Position numbers and translations under genes: made by a program. A stretch of DNA of 64,000 bases from Marinigracilibium pacificum (lineage in GTDB: Bacteria > Bacteroidota > Bacteroidia > Cytophagales > Cyclobacteriaceae), in NCBI RefSeq assembly GCF_012926615.1, contig NZ_JABBNU010000008.1, positions 1 through 64,000 of the forward strand. Reading direction: 5' to 3'. A model generated the notes under the pieces. That model worked only from the letters and a program-made list of their open reading frames with translations. It was not told where the DNA came from and made no database searches. Numbering within the stretch: the stretch's first letter is position 1; every line of letters starts with the position of its first letter. Of this stretch, positions 55,975 to 64,000 are shown in pieces.

Positions 55975-58398
55975 ATGAAAAAGAATATAAGTATAAATAT
56001 TGGAGGAATCATATTCCATATAGAAGAAGAGGGATATGATAGTTTGAAATCCTATCTGGATTCCATCAACAAATACTTTTCTACGTATGAAGACAGCAGT
56101 GAAATTATTGCTGACATAGAAAACCGCATTGCAGAGATCTTCTTAGCTAAACTTAATGAAGGCAAACAAGTCATTAATTCAGAAGATGTTTCGTCCTTAA
56201 TCAGTACTATGGGTAGTATTCAAGATTTCGAGGCATTAGAAGAAACTCTTGATGATGGAACCTTTAGAGAAGAGTTCAGCCATAAAAAACAAGCAACTTA
56301 TGATGAACCAAGTCATGCTACAAGAAAGCTTTTCAGAGATATGAATGGCCGATTAATCGGAGGTGTATGTAGCGGATTAGCACATTATTTTAATGTAGAT
56401 GCTTTATGGATCAGATTATTATTCCTGATTCTTACGTTTGGAGGTTTTATATTTGAACCTGCCCCGGTACTTGTAATTATAGGTTACATAGCAATGTGGA
56501 TTATTGTACCCCCTAATTACACTCTCGAGGAAAACCAGCAAATCAAAAAGCTATACAGAAATCCTGACGATAAAGTTATTGCAGGTGTAGCAGGAGGTAT
56601 AGCTGCATATTTTGGAACAGACACAACATTAATAAGAGTACTTTTCATCCTTGGTATTTTTGCTGGAGGAACAGGACTGATCTTATACCTGGTATTATGG
56701 ATCATTACCCCTATAGCAGCTACCATAACTGAAAAAGTACAAATGCGGGGGGAGCCAGTAACCCTTTCTAATATCGAGTCTAATATTAAGAAAGGGTTGA
56801 ACTTAAAAGAAGATGATCAGGAAAACCTGTTAGTCAAAATTCTTTTATTCCCATTCCGACTAATTGCAATGTTTTTCCAATGGTTATCTCGTGTGCTTGG
56901 TCCATTATTGAAATTCATTGTTGAAGCAATCCGTGTAATCATTGGTGTATTCATCACATTTGTTGGCTTAGCGGTAGCTGTTTCTACTATAATTGGTCTT
57001 GCAGCAGTATTAGGTATTACGGCAGCACCTGACAACATGGTAATCGATGGAGTTCCGATAAGTATATTCACTGAAATGGTACCTACCATAGGTGTGTTAG
57101 GAGCATTTTTGATTGTGATTATTCCTGCAGTAATGTTGGCCATAGCAGGTATTTCGATAATCTCACGAAGATGGGTTTTAAATACTGGAGTAGGTTGGAG
57201 TTTCTTAGCTGCATGGTTTATTTCAATTGCAGTTGTTGCTGCCACTATTCCAAAAACAATTAACAATTGGAGTGATGAAGGATATGTTGAAACTGAAGAA
57301 ATATTCAATAATGTACAGGGGAAACAACTTGTATTAAGACTTTCTGATATATATGAAGATGATAATAACTTATTCAGCAGAGACATCAATGACTATAATG
57401 AAATCAGACTTCAGCTAAGAGGGCATGATGAAGATTATGTGAAAGTTGTTAAAAAAATCTCTGCAAGAGGAAGTTCATTTGAAAATGCTAGAAATTATGC
57501 TGAAAAAGTTAGTTATGATGTAGTTCAAGATGACTCAACAATAGTCTTTGACAGGGAAATAAAATTTGATAAAGAAGCAAGTTGGAGAGCACAGGAAGTT
57601 ACTGTGACCTTATACATCCCTTATCAGACTCCAGTTCATGTTGAAAGCGGATTTAACTCAATCATTTCACGAACACTGAGCAAATATGGCTTCAGCCGAT
57701 CAGATTTTTCTAATAATACCTGGGTATTTAATCCTGAAGGCCTGCAATGTATGACATGCTCTTCAGAATATGATTCTAAGTATAGTTACGAATACGATTA
57801 CAATGGCAGAGATGGAGAAATCATAGAATTTGACTCTATATCAAGTCTGGTAATCGATGAAGCTTTTAATGTGAAGATAAATCAAGGAGAAAAGTATTCA
57901 GTAAAATTAAGCAGTCATTCAGAAAGATATGTTGAGAAAGTAAACCTTACTAACATTGATGGTACATTAACGCTTGACTTTGACAATGATGGAAACTCAT
58001 GGTCCGATGAAAGTGATGAGGTTTACATTGAGATTTCTGTTCCGGAAATACAATCAATAAAGTCAACTGGTAAAAGTAAAATCTACATAAACAATCTTAG
58101 ACAGGAAAATCTGGAGATTGACGCTTCTAACCAGGCGAAGGTTAATTTTTCTGGAGACATAAACAATCTTTTTATCACCGCAACGGGGATATCAAGAATT
58201 GACCTTGAAGGAAACTGTAAATTCATGCAAACGAAGATATCAGGAAGTAGCTCTTTAAATGCAAAACAATTAAGAACTGACAGAGCTGAAGTGACCGTTT
58301 CAGGTGCTGCACGAGCTAAAGTAAATGTTATTGATGAATTAATAGAAAACACTTCTCAATATGGCTCAATTGAAAACATCGGGCAGTATAACAAATAA
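55975..58398 (+). CDS. Multi-domain PspC membrane protein with GIN/DUF2807 domain
   Basis: An 807-aa inner-membrane protein. N-terminal cytoplasmic helical part (about 1-100), then two PspC domains (about 118-180 and 191-248, each RLIGGVCSGLAHYF or KVIAGVAGGIAAYF), further TM helices (about 285-425), and a large outer part. The last 180 residues (about 625-800) are right-handed beta-helix-like repeats of the GIN/DUF2807 type with S.G and D.S patterns (DLEGNCKFMQTKISGSSSLNA). PspC proteins stabilise membranes and sense envelope stress. Regulated in all likelihood by the PadR gene just upstream. A terminator follows. Domain assignment good, role inferred. Confidence 0.88.
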   Translation: MKKNISINIGGIIFHIEEEGYDSLKSYLDSINKYFSTYEDSSEIIADIENRIAEIFLAKLNEGKQVINSEDVSSLISTMGSIQDFEALEETLDDGTFREEFSHKKQATYDEPSHATRKLFRDMNGRLIGGVCSGLAHYFNVDALWIRLLFLILTFGGFIFEPAPVLVIIGYIAMWIIVPPNYTLEENQQIKKLYRNPDDKVIAGVAGGIAAYFGTDTTLIRVLFILGIFAGGTGLILYLVLWIITPIAATITEKVQMRGEPVTLSNIESNIKKGLNLKEDDQENLLVKILLFPFRLIAMFFQWLSRVLGPLLKFIVEAIRVIIGVFITFVGLAVAVSTIIGLAAVLGITAAPDNMVIDGVPISIFTEMVPTIGVLGAFLIVIIPAVMLAIAGISIISRRWVLNTGVGWSFLAAWFISIAVVAATIPKTINNWSDEGYVETEEIFNNVQGKQLVLRLSDIYEDDNNLFSRDINDYNEIRLQLRGHDEDYVKVVKKISARGSSFENARNYAEKVSYDVVQDDSTIVFDREIKFDKEASWRAQEVTVTLYIPYQTPVHVESGFNSIISRTLSKYGFSRSDFSNNTWVFNPEGLQCMTCSSEYDSKYSYEYDYNGRDGEIIEFDSISSLVIDEAFNVKINQGEKYSVKLSSHSERYVEKVNLTNIDGTLTLDFDNDGNSWSDESDEVYIEISVPEIQSIKSTGKSKIYINNLRQENLEIDASNQAKVNFSGDINNLFITATGISRIDLEGNCKFMQTKISGSSSLNAKQLRTDRAEVTVSGAARAKVNVIDELIENTSQYGSIENIGQYNK

Positions 58399-58420
58399 GA
58401 ATTTTCTGTTTATATTTATT

Positions 58421-58446
58421 AAAAACCGGCTTTAGGCCGGTTTTTT
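58421..58446 (+). terminator. Terminator of PadR-PspC operon
   Basis: AAAAACCGGC (58421-58430) and GCCGGTTTTT (58436-58445), perfect 10-bp stem, loop TTTAG, T-run at the end. Confidence 0.9.
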
Positions 58447-58484
58447 GCTTTAAATTAAAAGTAAGATCAAAACAAGTCCATAAA

Positions 58485-58949
58485 ATGAAAATGAATCGAA
58501 CAATTTGCTTAATACTTATAACAATGACCATATTTATGATCTCATGTGCCTCAGGCAAAAAACAAAGTAGTCAGGGAGTTATTGGGAAAGTAATGTGGTA
58601 TGAAGGAAATTTTATGCCCACCATGGGAGATAACAGTCAAAGAGATAAACCTATTGGAGTTGAGAGAAAAATTTATGTATTCAAACCAATAAAAACTACA
58701 TCTCTGGAAATTTCAAATAACACATGGGCCAAGGATATTTCTGAAGAGCCAATAAAAATTATAGAATCAGATAAAAGTGGTAATTTCAAGATCTCCTTAC
58801 CTGAAGGTAAATACACTCTATTAAGTAAGGAAGAGGCTGGTTACTACATAAATAGCTTTGATGGAGATAATATAATTAACCCTGTCGAAGTAAGAAAAAA
58901 CAGTTGGACTGAGGTAGAAATAAGGTTAGATTATAAAGCATCTTATTAA
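58485..58949 (+). CDS. Carboxypeptidase-regulatory-like lipoprotein
   Basis: A 154-aa lipoprotein (lipobox MISC, anchor Cys21, followed by CASGKKQSS). The mature part reads as a beta-sandwich with the segment GNFKISLPEGKYTLLSKEE, typical of CarboxypepD_reg-like or transthyretin-like folds. No enzyme residues. Its own unit, between the PspC terminator and the ECF sigma promoter. I know no function for this family. The basic residues after Cys, unlike the acidic stretch in SusE-place lipoproteins, suggest a periplasmic rather than surface place, which is inference. Confidence 0.7.
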   Translation: MKMNRTICLILITMTIFMISCASGKKQSSQGVIGKVMWYEGNFMPTMGDNSQRDKPIGVERKIYVFKPIKTTSLEISNNTWAKDISEEPIKIIESDKSGNFKISLPEGKYTLLSKEEAGYYINSFDGDNIINPVEVRKNSWTEVEIRLDYKASY

Positions 58950-58965
58950 TTTTTTTTGAGTGACG

Positions 58966-58992
58966 CAACCTTTTGATAAGTAGCTGCATCTT
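58966..58992 (+). promoter_or_regulatory. Candidate ECF-type (self-recognised) promoter of sigma operon
   Basis: CAACC (58966-58970), 15-base spacer, GCATCTT (58986-58992). The AAC core of the -35 and the short GC-bearing -10 have the form of ECF promoters. It is just upstream of the ECF sigma gene and does not fit the housekeeping TTG/TAnnTTTG type. Start of transcription about 58999. Confidence 0.5.
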
Positions 58993-59000
58993 CCTATTGA

Positions 59001-59597
59001 ATGCGAATAATGAAACTGAAGATTTCACATAACGACTCGCTGGAACAGGTCATCTTAATGTGCCGAAAGAACAATCGTTCTGCACAGAAATCGCTCTATG
59101 AACGATATTCTGGAAGAATGTTATCTGTCTGCAGACGCTACATTTCGGATAGCCTGGAAGCGGAAGGAGTTATGGTCAAAGGGTTTATGAAAATCTTTGA
59201 AAAAATTCATCAGTATGAATTCCAGGGAAGCTTTGAAGGCTGGATGCACAGACTTATGGTCAATGAAGCATTGATGTACATAAGAAAGAATAAAAACATG
59301 TGGCCAGAATCTGACATCAACGAAGCGTCAAATGTGCCTGATTATGCTGCACTTTCAAGTACACTAGAAGCCGATGATTTGATGAAAATGATTGATAAGC
59401 TTCCTCAAGGATACAAAACGGTATTTTCTCTATATGCTCTTGAAGGCTTTTCTCATAAAGAGATCGCAGAAAAACTTGACATAAGTGAAAACACCAGCAA
59501 GAGCCAACTCAGTCGTGCTCGCTCTCATTTACAAAAAATGCTTTGTGAAGAAGAGAGTAGAATTAAAAAAATTGTAAAGGAGGACCATCATGGATAA
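59001..59597 (+). CDS. ECF-type RNA polymerase sigma-70 factor
   Basis: A 198-aa sigma factor with only regions 2 and 4. Region 2 is about residues 20-90 (SLYERYSGRMLSVCRRYI and FQGSFEGWMHRLMVNEA) and region 4 about 125-185 (LPQGYKTVFSLYALEGFSHKEIAEKLDISENTSKSQLSRAR cut here as motif of helix-turn-helix). The ATG at 59001 lies only a few bases after the predicted start of transcription; the ATG at 59010 is an alternative giving 195 aa. It overlaps the next gene by eight bases. That gene encodes a one-TM protein, the likely anti-sigma factor. Auto-regulation is suggested by the promoter just upstream. Confidence 0.93.
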   Translation: MRIMKLKISHNDSLEQVILMCRKNNRSAQKSLYERYSGRMLSVCRRYISDSLEAEGVMVKGFMKIFEKIHQYEFQGSFEGWMHRLMVNEALMYIRKNKNMWPESDINEASNVPDYAALSSTLEADDLMKMIDKLPQGYKTVFSLYALEGFSHKEIAEKLDISENTSKSQLSRARSHLQKMLCEEESRIKKIVKEDHHG

Positions 59598-60393
59598 CTC
59601 AAAAATTGACAAGCTGTTCAGGGAAAAACTATCTACTCATGAGTCCCAGCCTACAAATCAGGCATGGGAAGATTTGAATAGTATGCTGGACAATAAACAA
59701 AACAAAAACAAGAAAACAGTATACATGGTAGCTGCGGCTATTGTTTTCATGATTTTATCCTCGATATCATTTTACTTTTTTAACAATGAAAATAATGTAA
59801 GTGAACAACCTTCTCTTGCTAACTCAAATGAGGTCATTAAGCCTGAAGAAATTACTCAGCCAGATAATATCATTACCCCTGATGAGACTGAAAGTCTGGA
59901 ACTCATTGCTAAAAATACTGATGAAGCAAAACAACCTGTTGATGAACAAAAATTAGAAGTTATTGATGACGAAAAGACAGAATACAAAGTAGCAAAAGCA
60001 GAACCGATCAAAAACCAACACCTGAATAAAAATATATCAAAGACTGAAAATGATAATTCAAAAGAGATACCTGAAGTGTTAAGTGAAATTTCACCTACTG
60101 AAGAAATTATTGCAGCAAATATTGAGTCTGAACAACCAAAAGAGGGATTTGAAGACTTACAAGCATCTGTTGAATCAGTTACGATTTCGTTTCCGAAAGT
60201 TGCAGCAAATACCAGAAGTTCGGAAACAACAGAATCAATTGAATCAACATGGGGAAATGACTCAGTAATCGAAAGCCTCACTGCAGATAGTAAGGTATCC
60301 AAAGAAGGAAAAAAGATTTTCAATTCATTAAAAAGTACTACCAATCAGTTATTCGCATTCAATGGTAAAAACAAAAACAAAGAAACTGAATAG
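59590..60393 (+). CDS. Probable anti-sigma factor, one-TM protein
   Basis: A 267-aa inner-membrane protein with a short cytoplasmic N-terminus (about 1-43: KIDKLFREKL...AWEDLNSMLD, a pattern typical of Bacteroidota anti-sigma proteins), one TM helix (about 46-66) and a periplasmic part rich in Glu, Lys, Ser and Thr, of low complexity. It lacks the zinc-binding HxxxCxxC of ZAS anti-sigma factors. The eight-base overlap with the sigma gene supports a sigma/anti-sigma pair. An outer-membrane protein gene follows two bases later. The role is inference from context. Confidence 0.75.
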   Translation: MDNSKIDKLFREKLSTHESQPTNQAWEDLNSMLDNKQNKNKKTVYMVAAAIVFMILSSISFYFFNNENNVSEQPSLANSNEVIKPEEITQPDNIITPDETESLELIAKNTDEAKQPVDEQKLEVIDDEKTEYKVAKAEPIKNQHLNKNISKTENDNSKEIPEVLSEISPTEEIIAANIESEQPKEGFEDLQASVESVTISFPKVAANTRSSETTESIESTWGNDSVIESLTADSKVSKEGKKIFNSLKSTTNQLFAFNGKNKNKETE

Positions 60394-60395
60394 GT

Positions 60396-61484
60396 ATGAA
60401 AACTAGATTATTATATATACTAACCCTATCCTTTATTACAAGTCTGATATCTTTTGGACAAAAGGACACACTGAAACTAGAGTTTTCAGGAAACAATACG
60501 GTAATTATCCAATATAATGATTCAACAGGCCTGGATGAAATCAGGAGCTATGACTTAAACAGGATAGTTGATGATTATCGAAATCACCTTGATTCAGGTG
60601 ATTCTGAAGACTTCAAAATGATCATTATCAATAATCAGGGTGATTACATAAGAATCAAAAGAAATGAAAAGGGAAAAATCTATGTAATCAAATCTGATGG
60701 AACAACTGATGTTCGCGTTGAAGGAGAAGATTACGAATCTGATGATGACAATGATGAAAGCAACTACACTTTTGAATACAGAAAAAACGAAAAATCTTCT
60801 GATTCAAATAGAAAAAGACCTGGCACAAAAACTACTGGTCATATAGAATATGGGCTAAATAACTGGATGGAAGGATCTGATTTCCCATCAGGCAACAATC
60901 AATATGCAGTTAAACCTTGGCATAGTGCACGTATAGGGGGAACAATCGAAAATAAATCTTCATTTGGAGGGCCGTTGTTTTTACTTTGGGGTGCAGGTAT
61001 TCACTGGTACAATTTTAAATTTGAGGATCCGGCAACCCGAATCTCAAAAACTGATAACGGGGTTATTTTCTTCTCAGATCAAACTCAAGAATATGATCAC
61101 ATCAAAAGCAAGCTAACTGCCTCTTATGCATCATTACACTTTGTTCCAATGCTTGATTTCTCATACAAGAAGAAGAATGTAACTCTTGATGATGGTACCA
61201 TAAGAAAAGTTACCAAATACAATAAAAAGAGCTTCAGAATTGGAGTTGGAGGGTATGTTGGATATCGTCTGGCGAGCTACTCCAAATTCACTTATAACCT
61301 TGATGGAGATAAAGAAAAAGAAAAAGATTTTTCGAGTTTTAACATGAATAATTTCAGGTATGGAGTAAGAGGTCAGATCGGATTTGGAGACTTCAACTTC
61401 TTTGTTGACTATGATCTCAACTCCGTATTTGATGACAAAAATGCGCCCGACTTAAACGCAGTAAGTTTTGGGTTCATATTCTAA
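60396..61484 (+). CDS. Hypothetical outer-membrane protein
   Basis: A 362-aa exported protein with signal peptide (about 1-21), then a segment with many Asp and Glu residues (about 105-125: GEDYESDDDNDESN) and a C-terminal part of strands alternating with aromatic residues that ends in Phe (SFGFIF), as in beta-barrels. No family recognised. It is the third gene of the sigma/anti-sigma operon and could be its main target or the sensor component. It precedes a bidirectional terminator. Confidence 0.72.
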   Translation: MKTRLLYILTLSFITSLISFGQKDTLKLEFSGNNTVIIQYNDSTGLDEIRSYDLNRIVDDYRNHLDSGDSEDFKMIIINNQGDYIRIKRNEKGKIYVIKSDGTTDVRVEGEDYESDDDNDESNYTFEYRKNEKSSDSNRKRPGTKTTGHIEYGLNNWMEGSDFPSGNNQYAVKPWHSARIGGTIENKSSFGGPLFLLWGAGIHWYNFKFEDPATRISKTDNGVIFFSDQTQEYDHIKSKLTASYASLHFVPMLDFSYKKKNVTLDDGTIRKVTKYNKKSFRIGVGGYVGYRLASYSKFTYNLDGDKEKEKDFSSFNMNNFRYGVRGQIGFGDFNFFVDYDLNSVFDDKNAPDLNAVSFGFIF

Positions 61485-61487
61485 AGC

Positions 61488-61515
61488 AAAAAGGGAGATT
61501 AAAATCTCCCTTTTT
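61488..61515. terminator. Bidirectional terminator
   Basis: AAAAAGGGAGATT (61488-61500) and AATCTCCCTTTTT (61503-61515) form a perfect 13-bp inverted repeat between the convergent sigma operon and the IscA-purB operon. Confidence 0.9.
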
Positions 61516-61519
61516 CATT

Positions 61520-61987
61520 TTATATATCTAGTTTTTCAACATCTTCATCACTAAGTTTCAGATCTTTAATTATCCGCTGCTTATCCGGCCTTAACTTTGT
61601 TGTTGAATAAAACAGCAGAACAATATATACCCCTAAAAACAACCCGTTTTCAGATAAAAAATAGCCAAAAACTGCGGCAAGTGAGGCTACTTCAAAAGCA
61701 GCAAATAACACAACATTCGAAGTCATAAATCCTGCTAATTTCATTCCAAGATCCTTAGCTCCAATTGCATTCTGAATTGATCTTTTATAATATAGAATCC
61801 CCCCTATAGCACTTAAAATAATAATTGCTATAATCAAAAGAGTGGTTGTCATATCTACTTCGGTCATTAATGGTTTTAATGATCCATCATAGAAATGTAA
61901 CCAAACATAAACAAAAAATCCTAGTGGTAATGCCAAGGTAAAATAATAAAGCAATGACATTCTCTTAAGAAAAGATTTATTATTCAT
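61520..61987 (-). CDS. Small four-TM membrane protein
   Basis: A 155-aa inner-membrane protein with four predicted TM helices (about 12-30, 45-66, 85-107, 113-130) and a charged cytoplasmic C-terminus (KLRPDKQRIIKDLKLSDEDVEKLDI cut to a Lys/Asp-rich end). No recognised family or catalytic motif. It lies 12 bases after purB and ends at the bidirectional terminator, so it belongs to the IscA-like/purB transcript. The link with purine synthesis is not clear and may be only positional. Confidence 0.75.
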   Translation of the reverse strand: MNNKSFLKRMSLLYYFTLALPLGFFVYVWLHFYDGSLKPLMTEVDMTTTLLIIAIIILSAIGGILYYKRSIQNAIGAKDLGMKLAGFMTSNVVLFAAFEVASLAAVFGYFLSENGLFLGVYIVLLFYSTTKLRPDKQRIIKDLKLSDEDVEKLDI

Positions 61988-61999
61988 GGTTTTTTAAGT

Positions 62000-63343
62000 T
62001 TATTCACCTGTATAATTAAAAGGAGTAATTACAGAAAGCTCCTTCTTGATATCCTCAGATACATTTAATCCCTTGATAAAATCACTAATTGCAGAAGCAG
62101 TGATCTTTTCATTTTTCCTTGTCAATTCTTTTAACGCTTCATAAGGCTTAGGGTACCCCTCTCTTCTAAGAATTGTCTGAATTGCCTCTGCTACAACTGC
62201 CCAGTTTTCTTCCAGATCATTATCTATTGCAGCTCTGTTCAACTCTAATTTACCCATCCCTTTAGATAATGACGCCAGGGATATTAGAATATGACCAAAA
62301 GGCACTCCTACATTTCTAAGTACTGTACTATCTGTTAGATCTCGCTGTAATCTGGAAATTGGTAGTTTTCCTGATAGAAATATAAATAATGAATTCGCAA
62401 TACCAAGATTACCTTCAGCGTTCTCAAAATCTATAGGGTTTACTTTATGAGGCATGGCTGAAGACCCAACTTCACCTTTCTTGATTTTCTGCTTGAAATA
62501 ATTCATCGCCACATATTGCCACACATCTTTGCTGAAATCGAGCAATATGGTATTCACTCTTTTCCATGCATCAAAATAGGCAGCCATATGATCATAATGC
62601 TCAATCTGTGTTGTCGGAAAGCTTCTCTTCAACCCCAGATATTCAGAGACAAATGAATTTCCAAATTTATGCCAGTCCCTGTCAGGGTAAGCAATATAAT
62701 GTGCATTAAAATTACCCGTTGCACCGCCAAACTTCGCTGCAAAAGGTATTACTTTCAAATATTCTAATTGCTCCTTTAATCGATTAACGAAAACCTCCAG
62801 TTCCTTTCCTAATCGAGTGGGAGAAGCAGGCTGTCCATGAGTTTTAGCCAGCATTGGCACATCTTTCCATTGAGCAGAAAGGTCGGCCATGATTTTAACA
62901 ACATTCTCCAAAGCAGGAAATAAAACATTATCATGAGCTTCTTTCATTGAAAGAGGTATCGCAGTATTGTTCACATCCTGTGAAGTCAATCCAAAATGAA
63001 CAAACTCCTTAACATCAGATAAGCCAAGCTGATCAAACTTTTCTTTGATCAGATATTCAACCGCTTTAACATCATGGTTTGTTGTCTTTTCAATTTCCTT
63101 AATCGATTTTGCATCCTCCAATGTGAAATCCTTATAAATTGATCTTAAAGAATCAAATTTATCCGAAGTAACAGATTTTAACTGAGGCAAATTATTCTCG
63201 CATAACGCTATGAAATATTCAATTTCGATTCTCACCCTGTATTTTATCAGGCCAAACTCTGAAAAATACTCTGCCAATGAATCTGTTTTAGATCTATATC
63301 GGCCATCTACAGGTGAAATTGCGGTTAAATCTTCTAGTACCAT
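62000..63343 (-). CDS. purB: Adenylosuccinate lyase
   Basis: A 447-aa enzyme of the fumarase/aspartase superfamily that releases fumarate from SAICAR and from adenylosuccinate. It acts just after PurA (234-1517) in AMP synthesis. The signature GSSAMPHKVNP is near residue 290, with the conserved TSQDVNNTA and KTHGQPASPTRLG motifs. The start is ATG at 63343. A TATTTTTG -7 box lies at 63377-63384 just upstream, so purB may have its own start besides read-through from the IscA-like gene 57 bases upstream. Confidence 0.97.
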   Translation of the reverse strand: MVLEDLTAISPVDGRYRSKTDSLAEYFSEFGLIKYRVRIEIEYFIALCENNLPQLKSVTSDKFDSLRSIYKDFTLEDAKSIKEIEKTTNHDVKAVEYLIKEKFDQLGLSDVKEFVHFGLTSQDVNNTAIPLSMKEAHDNVLFPALENVVKIMADLSAQWKDVPMLAKTHGQPASPTRLGKELEVFVNRLKEQLEYLKVIPFAAKFGGATGNFNAHYIAYPDRDWHKFGNSFVSEYLGLKRSFPTTQIEHYDHMAAYFDAWKRVNTILLDFSKDVWQYVAMNYFKQKIKKGEVGSSAMPHKVNPIDFENAEGNLGIANSLFIFLSGKLPISRLQRDLTDSTVLRNVGVPFGHILISLASLSKGMGKLELNRAAIDNDLEENWAVVAEAIQTILRREGYPKPYEALKELTRKNEKITASAISDFIKGLNVSEDIKKELSVITPFNYTGE

Positions 63344-63376
63344 GATGTGACTATATCCGTGTTATTAATAAAGAGC

Positions 63377-63384
63377 CAAAAATA
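63377..63384 (-). promoter_or_regulatory. Candidate -7 box for purB
   Basis: TATTTTTG on the minus strand matches TAnnTTTG, 33 bases before the purB ATG. No -33 TTG at the right spacing; it lies in the 57-base gap after the IscA-like gene. Confidence 0.3.
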
Positions 63385-63400
63385 ACTAATTCGTTTAAGT

Positions 63401-63712
63401 TTAGGCCAGCTCACCCTTAAATTCTTCCTTTTTTAAGAAAAGAAATCCTCTGGCATCACTTCCTTCATAAAAATCAACTACCATACCTATTAGATACATA
63501 ACAAATTTCTTTTCAACATAAACCGGAATCCCCTCCACGTCGAAAGTATCATCAGACTCTTTCTTTTTATCAAACCCTAAAGCAAAAGACAACCCTCCGC
63601 AACCTCCTCCTTTAGCGCCAACACGAAGGCCATACCCTTCTGGTATACCCTTTTTTGTCATTATATTTTTAACTTCTGATAAAGCCGCCTTACTAAATTC
63701 AACTGTTTTCAT
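63401..63712 (-). CDS. IscA/HesB-like iron-sulfur protein lacking the C-terminal CxC
   Basis: A 103-aa HesB/IscA/SufA-fold protein. The first conserved cysteine is Cys38 in GGGCGGLSF, followed by the beta core (FDVEGIPVYVEKKFVMYLIG, cut: strand-turn-strand). The C-terminal CGC motif that supplies the other two ligands in A-type carriers is missing: the protein ends ARGFLFLKKEEFKGELA. I use the ATG at 63712; a TTG nine codons upstream is also in frame. It cannot bind a cluster in the standard three-cysteine way. It is the first gene of a unit with purB. Family clear, function uncertain. Confidence 0.82.
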   Translation of the reverse strand: MKTVEFSKAALSEVKNIMTKKGIPEGYGLRVGAKGGGCGGLSFALGFDKKKESDDTFDVEGIPVYVEKKFVMYLIGMVVDFYEGSDARGFLFLKKEEFKGELA

Positions 63713-63846
63713 GTCTTTTTTCAACTGTAAATGAATCAAAATAGTAATAATTCATACACATAATAAGTGCTAAATAAATTTCTTTCTAATTTTAGGTTTA
63801 TTATTATATCGTAAGATTTCAATTTTTGTTAACAAATAATCATTTT

Positions 63847-64000
63847 ATGGAAGGAATTATCGGAGATATATTGAAGATCACCATCCCTGCGGCTCTGGTA
63901 CTTACAGCTATGTACCTGGCAGTAAAATCATTTATATCTAAAGAACTTGAAAAAAGTTCAATAAAAATTAAAGCTAAAAATTCTGAAACTGTACTTCCTA
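63847..64000 (+). CDS. Partial gene at right edge, membrane-anchored protein
   Basis: The first 51 codons of a gene cut by the window edge. The ATG at 63847 follows a T-rich leader. The N-terminus MEGIIGDILKITIPAALVL begins with a TM helix (about 7-29), then a Lys-rich segment (FISKELEKSSIKIKAKN). The pattern recalls short Bacteroidota proteins with an N-terminal anchor, but no family can be stated. It is divergent from the IscA-purB operon. Confidence 0.6.
   Translation, partial: MEGIIGDILKITIPAALVLTAMYLAVKSFISKELEKSSIKIKAKNSETVLP

Noticed and set aside
56817-57389. 190-codon open frame on the minus strand
   Set aside because: It lies opposite the TM region of the PspC protein, without a start context or family likeness; a shadow frame.
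59856-60344. 162-codon open frame on the minus strand
   Set aside because: It is antisense to the low-complexity anti-sigma gene; Ser/Phe-rich composition is that of a shadow frame.
1-64000. CRISPR arrays, insertion sequences, prophage, rRNA
   Set aside because: No regular direct repeats, transposase, integrase, phage or rRNA sequence was recognised.

Overview
The window looks like AT-rich chromosomal DNA of a member of Bacteroidota, most likely a free-living Cytophagales-type organism. The evidence is the set of SusC/SusD outer-membrane pairs, type IX secretion (T9SS) components and T9SS sorting tails, lipoproteins with acidic residues after the lipidated cysteine, PspC/PadR and small ECF-sigma operons, and promoters of the Bacteroidota form (TTG, about 19 bases, TAnnTTTG) with little use of Shine-Dalgarno sequences. 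The genus cannot be fixed from the sequence alone. No phage, insertion sequence, CRISPR array or rRNA was seen. There is one tRNA gene, a tRNA-Leu. Left part (1-9.4 kb), housekeeping: purA coupled to a STAS anti-anti-sigma protein, a bifunctional RelA/SpoT alarmone enzyme, tRNA-Leu(UAG), then the proteostasis series tig, clpP, clpX, which converges on lpxB and queD. Centre-left (9.5-34 kb), an outer-membrane acquisition region on the minus strand: a T9SS-secreted subtilisin-like protease, SusC/SusD pair 1 with an extra surface lipoprotein, SusC/SusD pair 2, a large BNR/sortilin-type T9SS cargo with a small lipoprotein, and SusC/SusD pair 3. No glycoside hydrolase and no dedicated regulator lies among them, so protein or peptide uptake is a more natural guess than a polysaccharide locus, but the substrate is unknown. 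Centre (34-43 kb): an apparent operon lepA-folD-queE plus a TPR/propeller/OmpA protein with the architecture of T9SS protein PorE, then a TerB-like, SnoaL-like, methyltransferase, amidohydrolase operon, and divergent from it an ACP phosphodiesterase. Centre-right (43-55.3 kb): a second sortilin-type propeller protein, a membrane protein coupled to the fluoride channel crcB, and an operon of a PorV-like barrel, a very large gingipain-type (C25) PorU-like sortase, a small lipoprotein and an M42 aminopeptidase. Right part (55.6-64 kb): PadR regulator plus a multi-domain PspC membrane protein, a lipoprotein, an ECF sigma/anti-sigma/outer-membrane trio behind a likely self-recognised promoter, and a shortened IscA-like protein with purB and a membrane protein. 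A further gene begins at the right edge. The T9SS parts link several regions: the PorU-like and PorV-like pair and the PorE-like protein would act in secreting and anchoring cargo such as the subtilisin and the BNR protein. Most transcription units end in clear hairpin-plus-T-run terminators, listed separately; these were used to draw operon borders.
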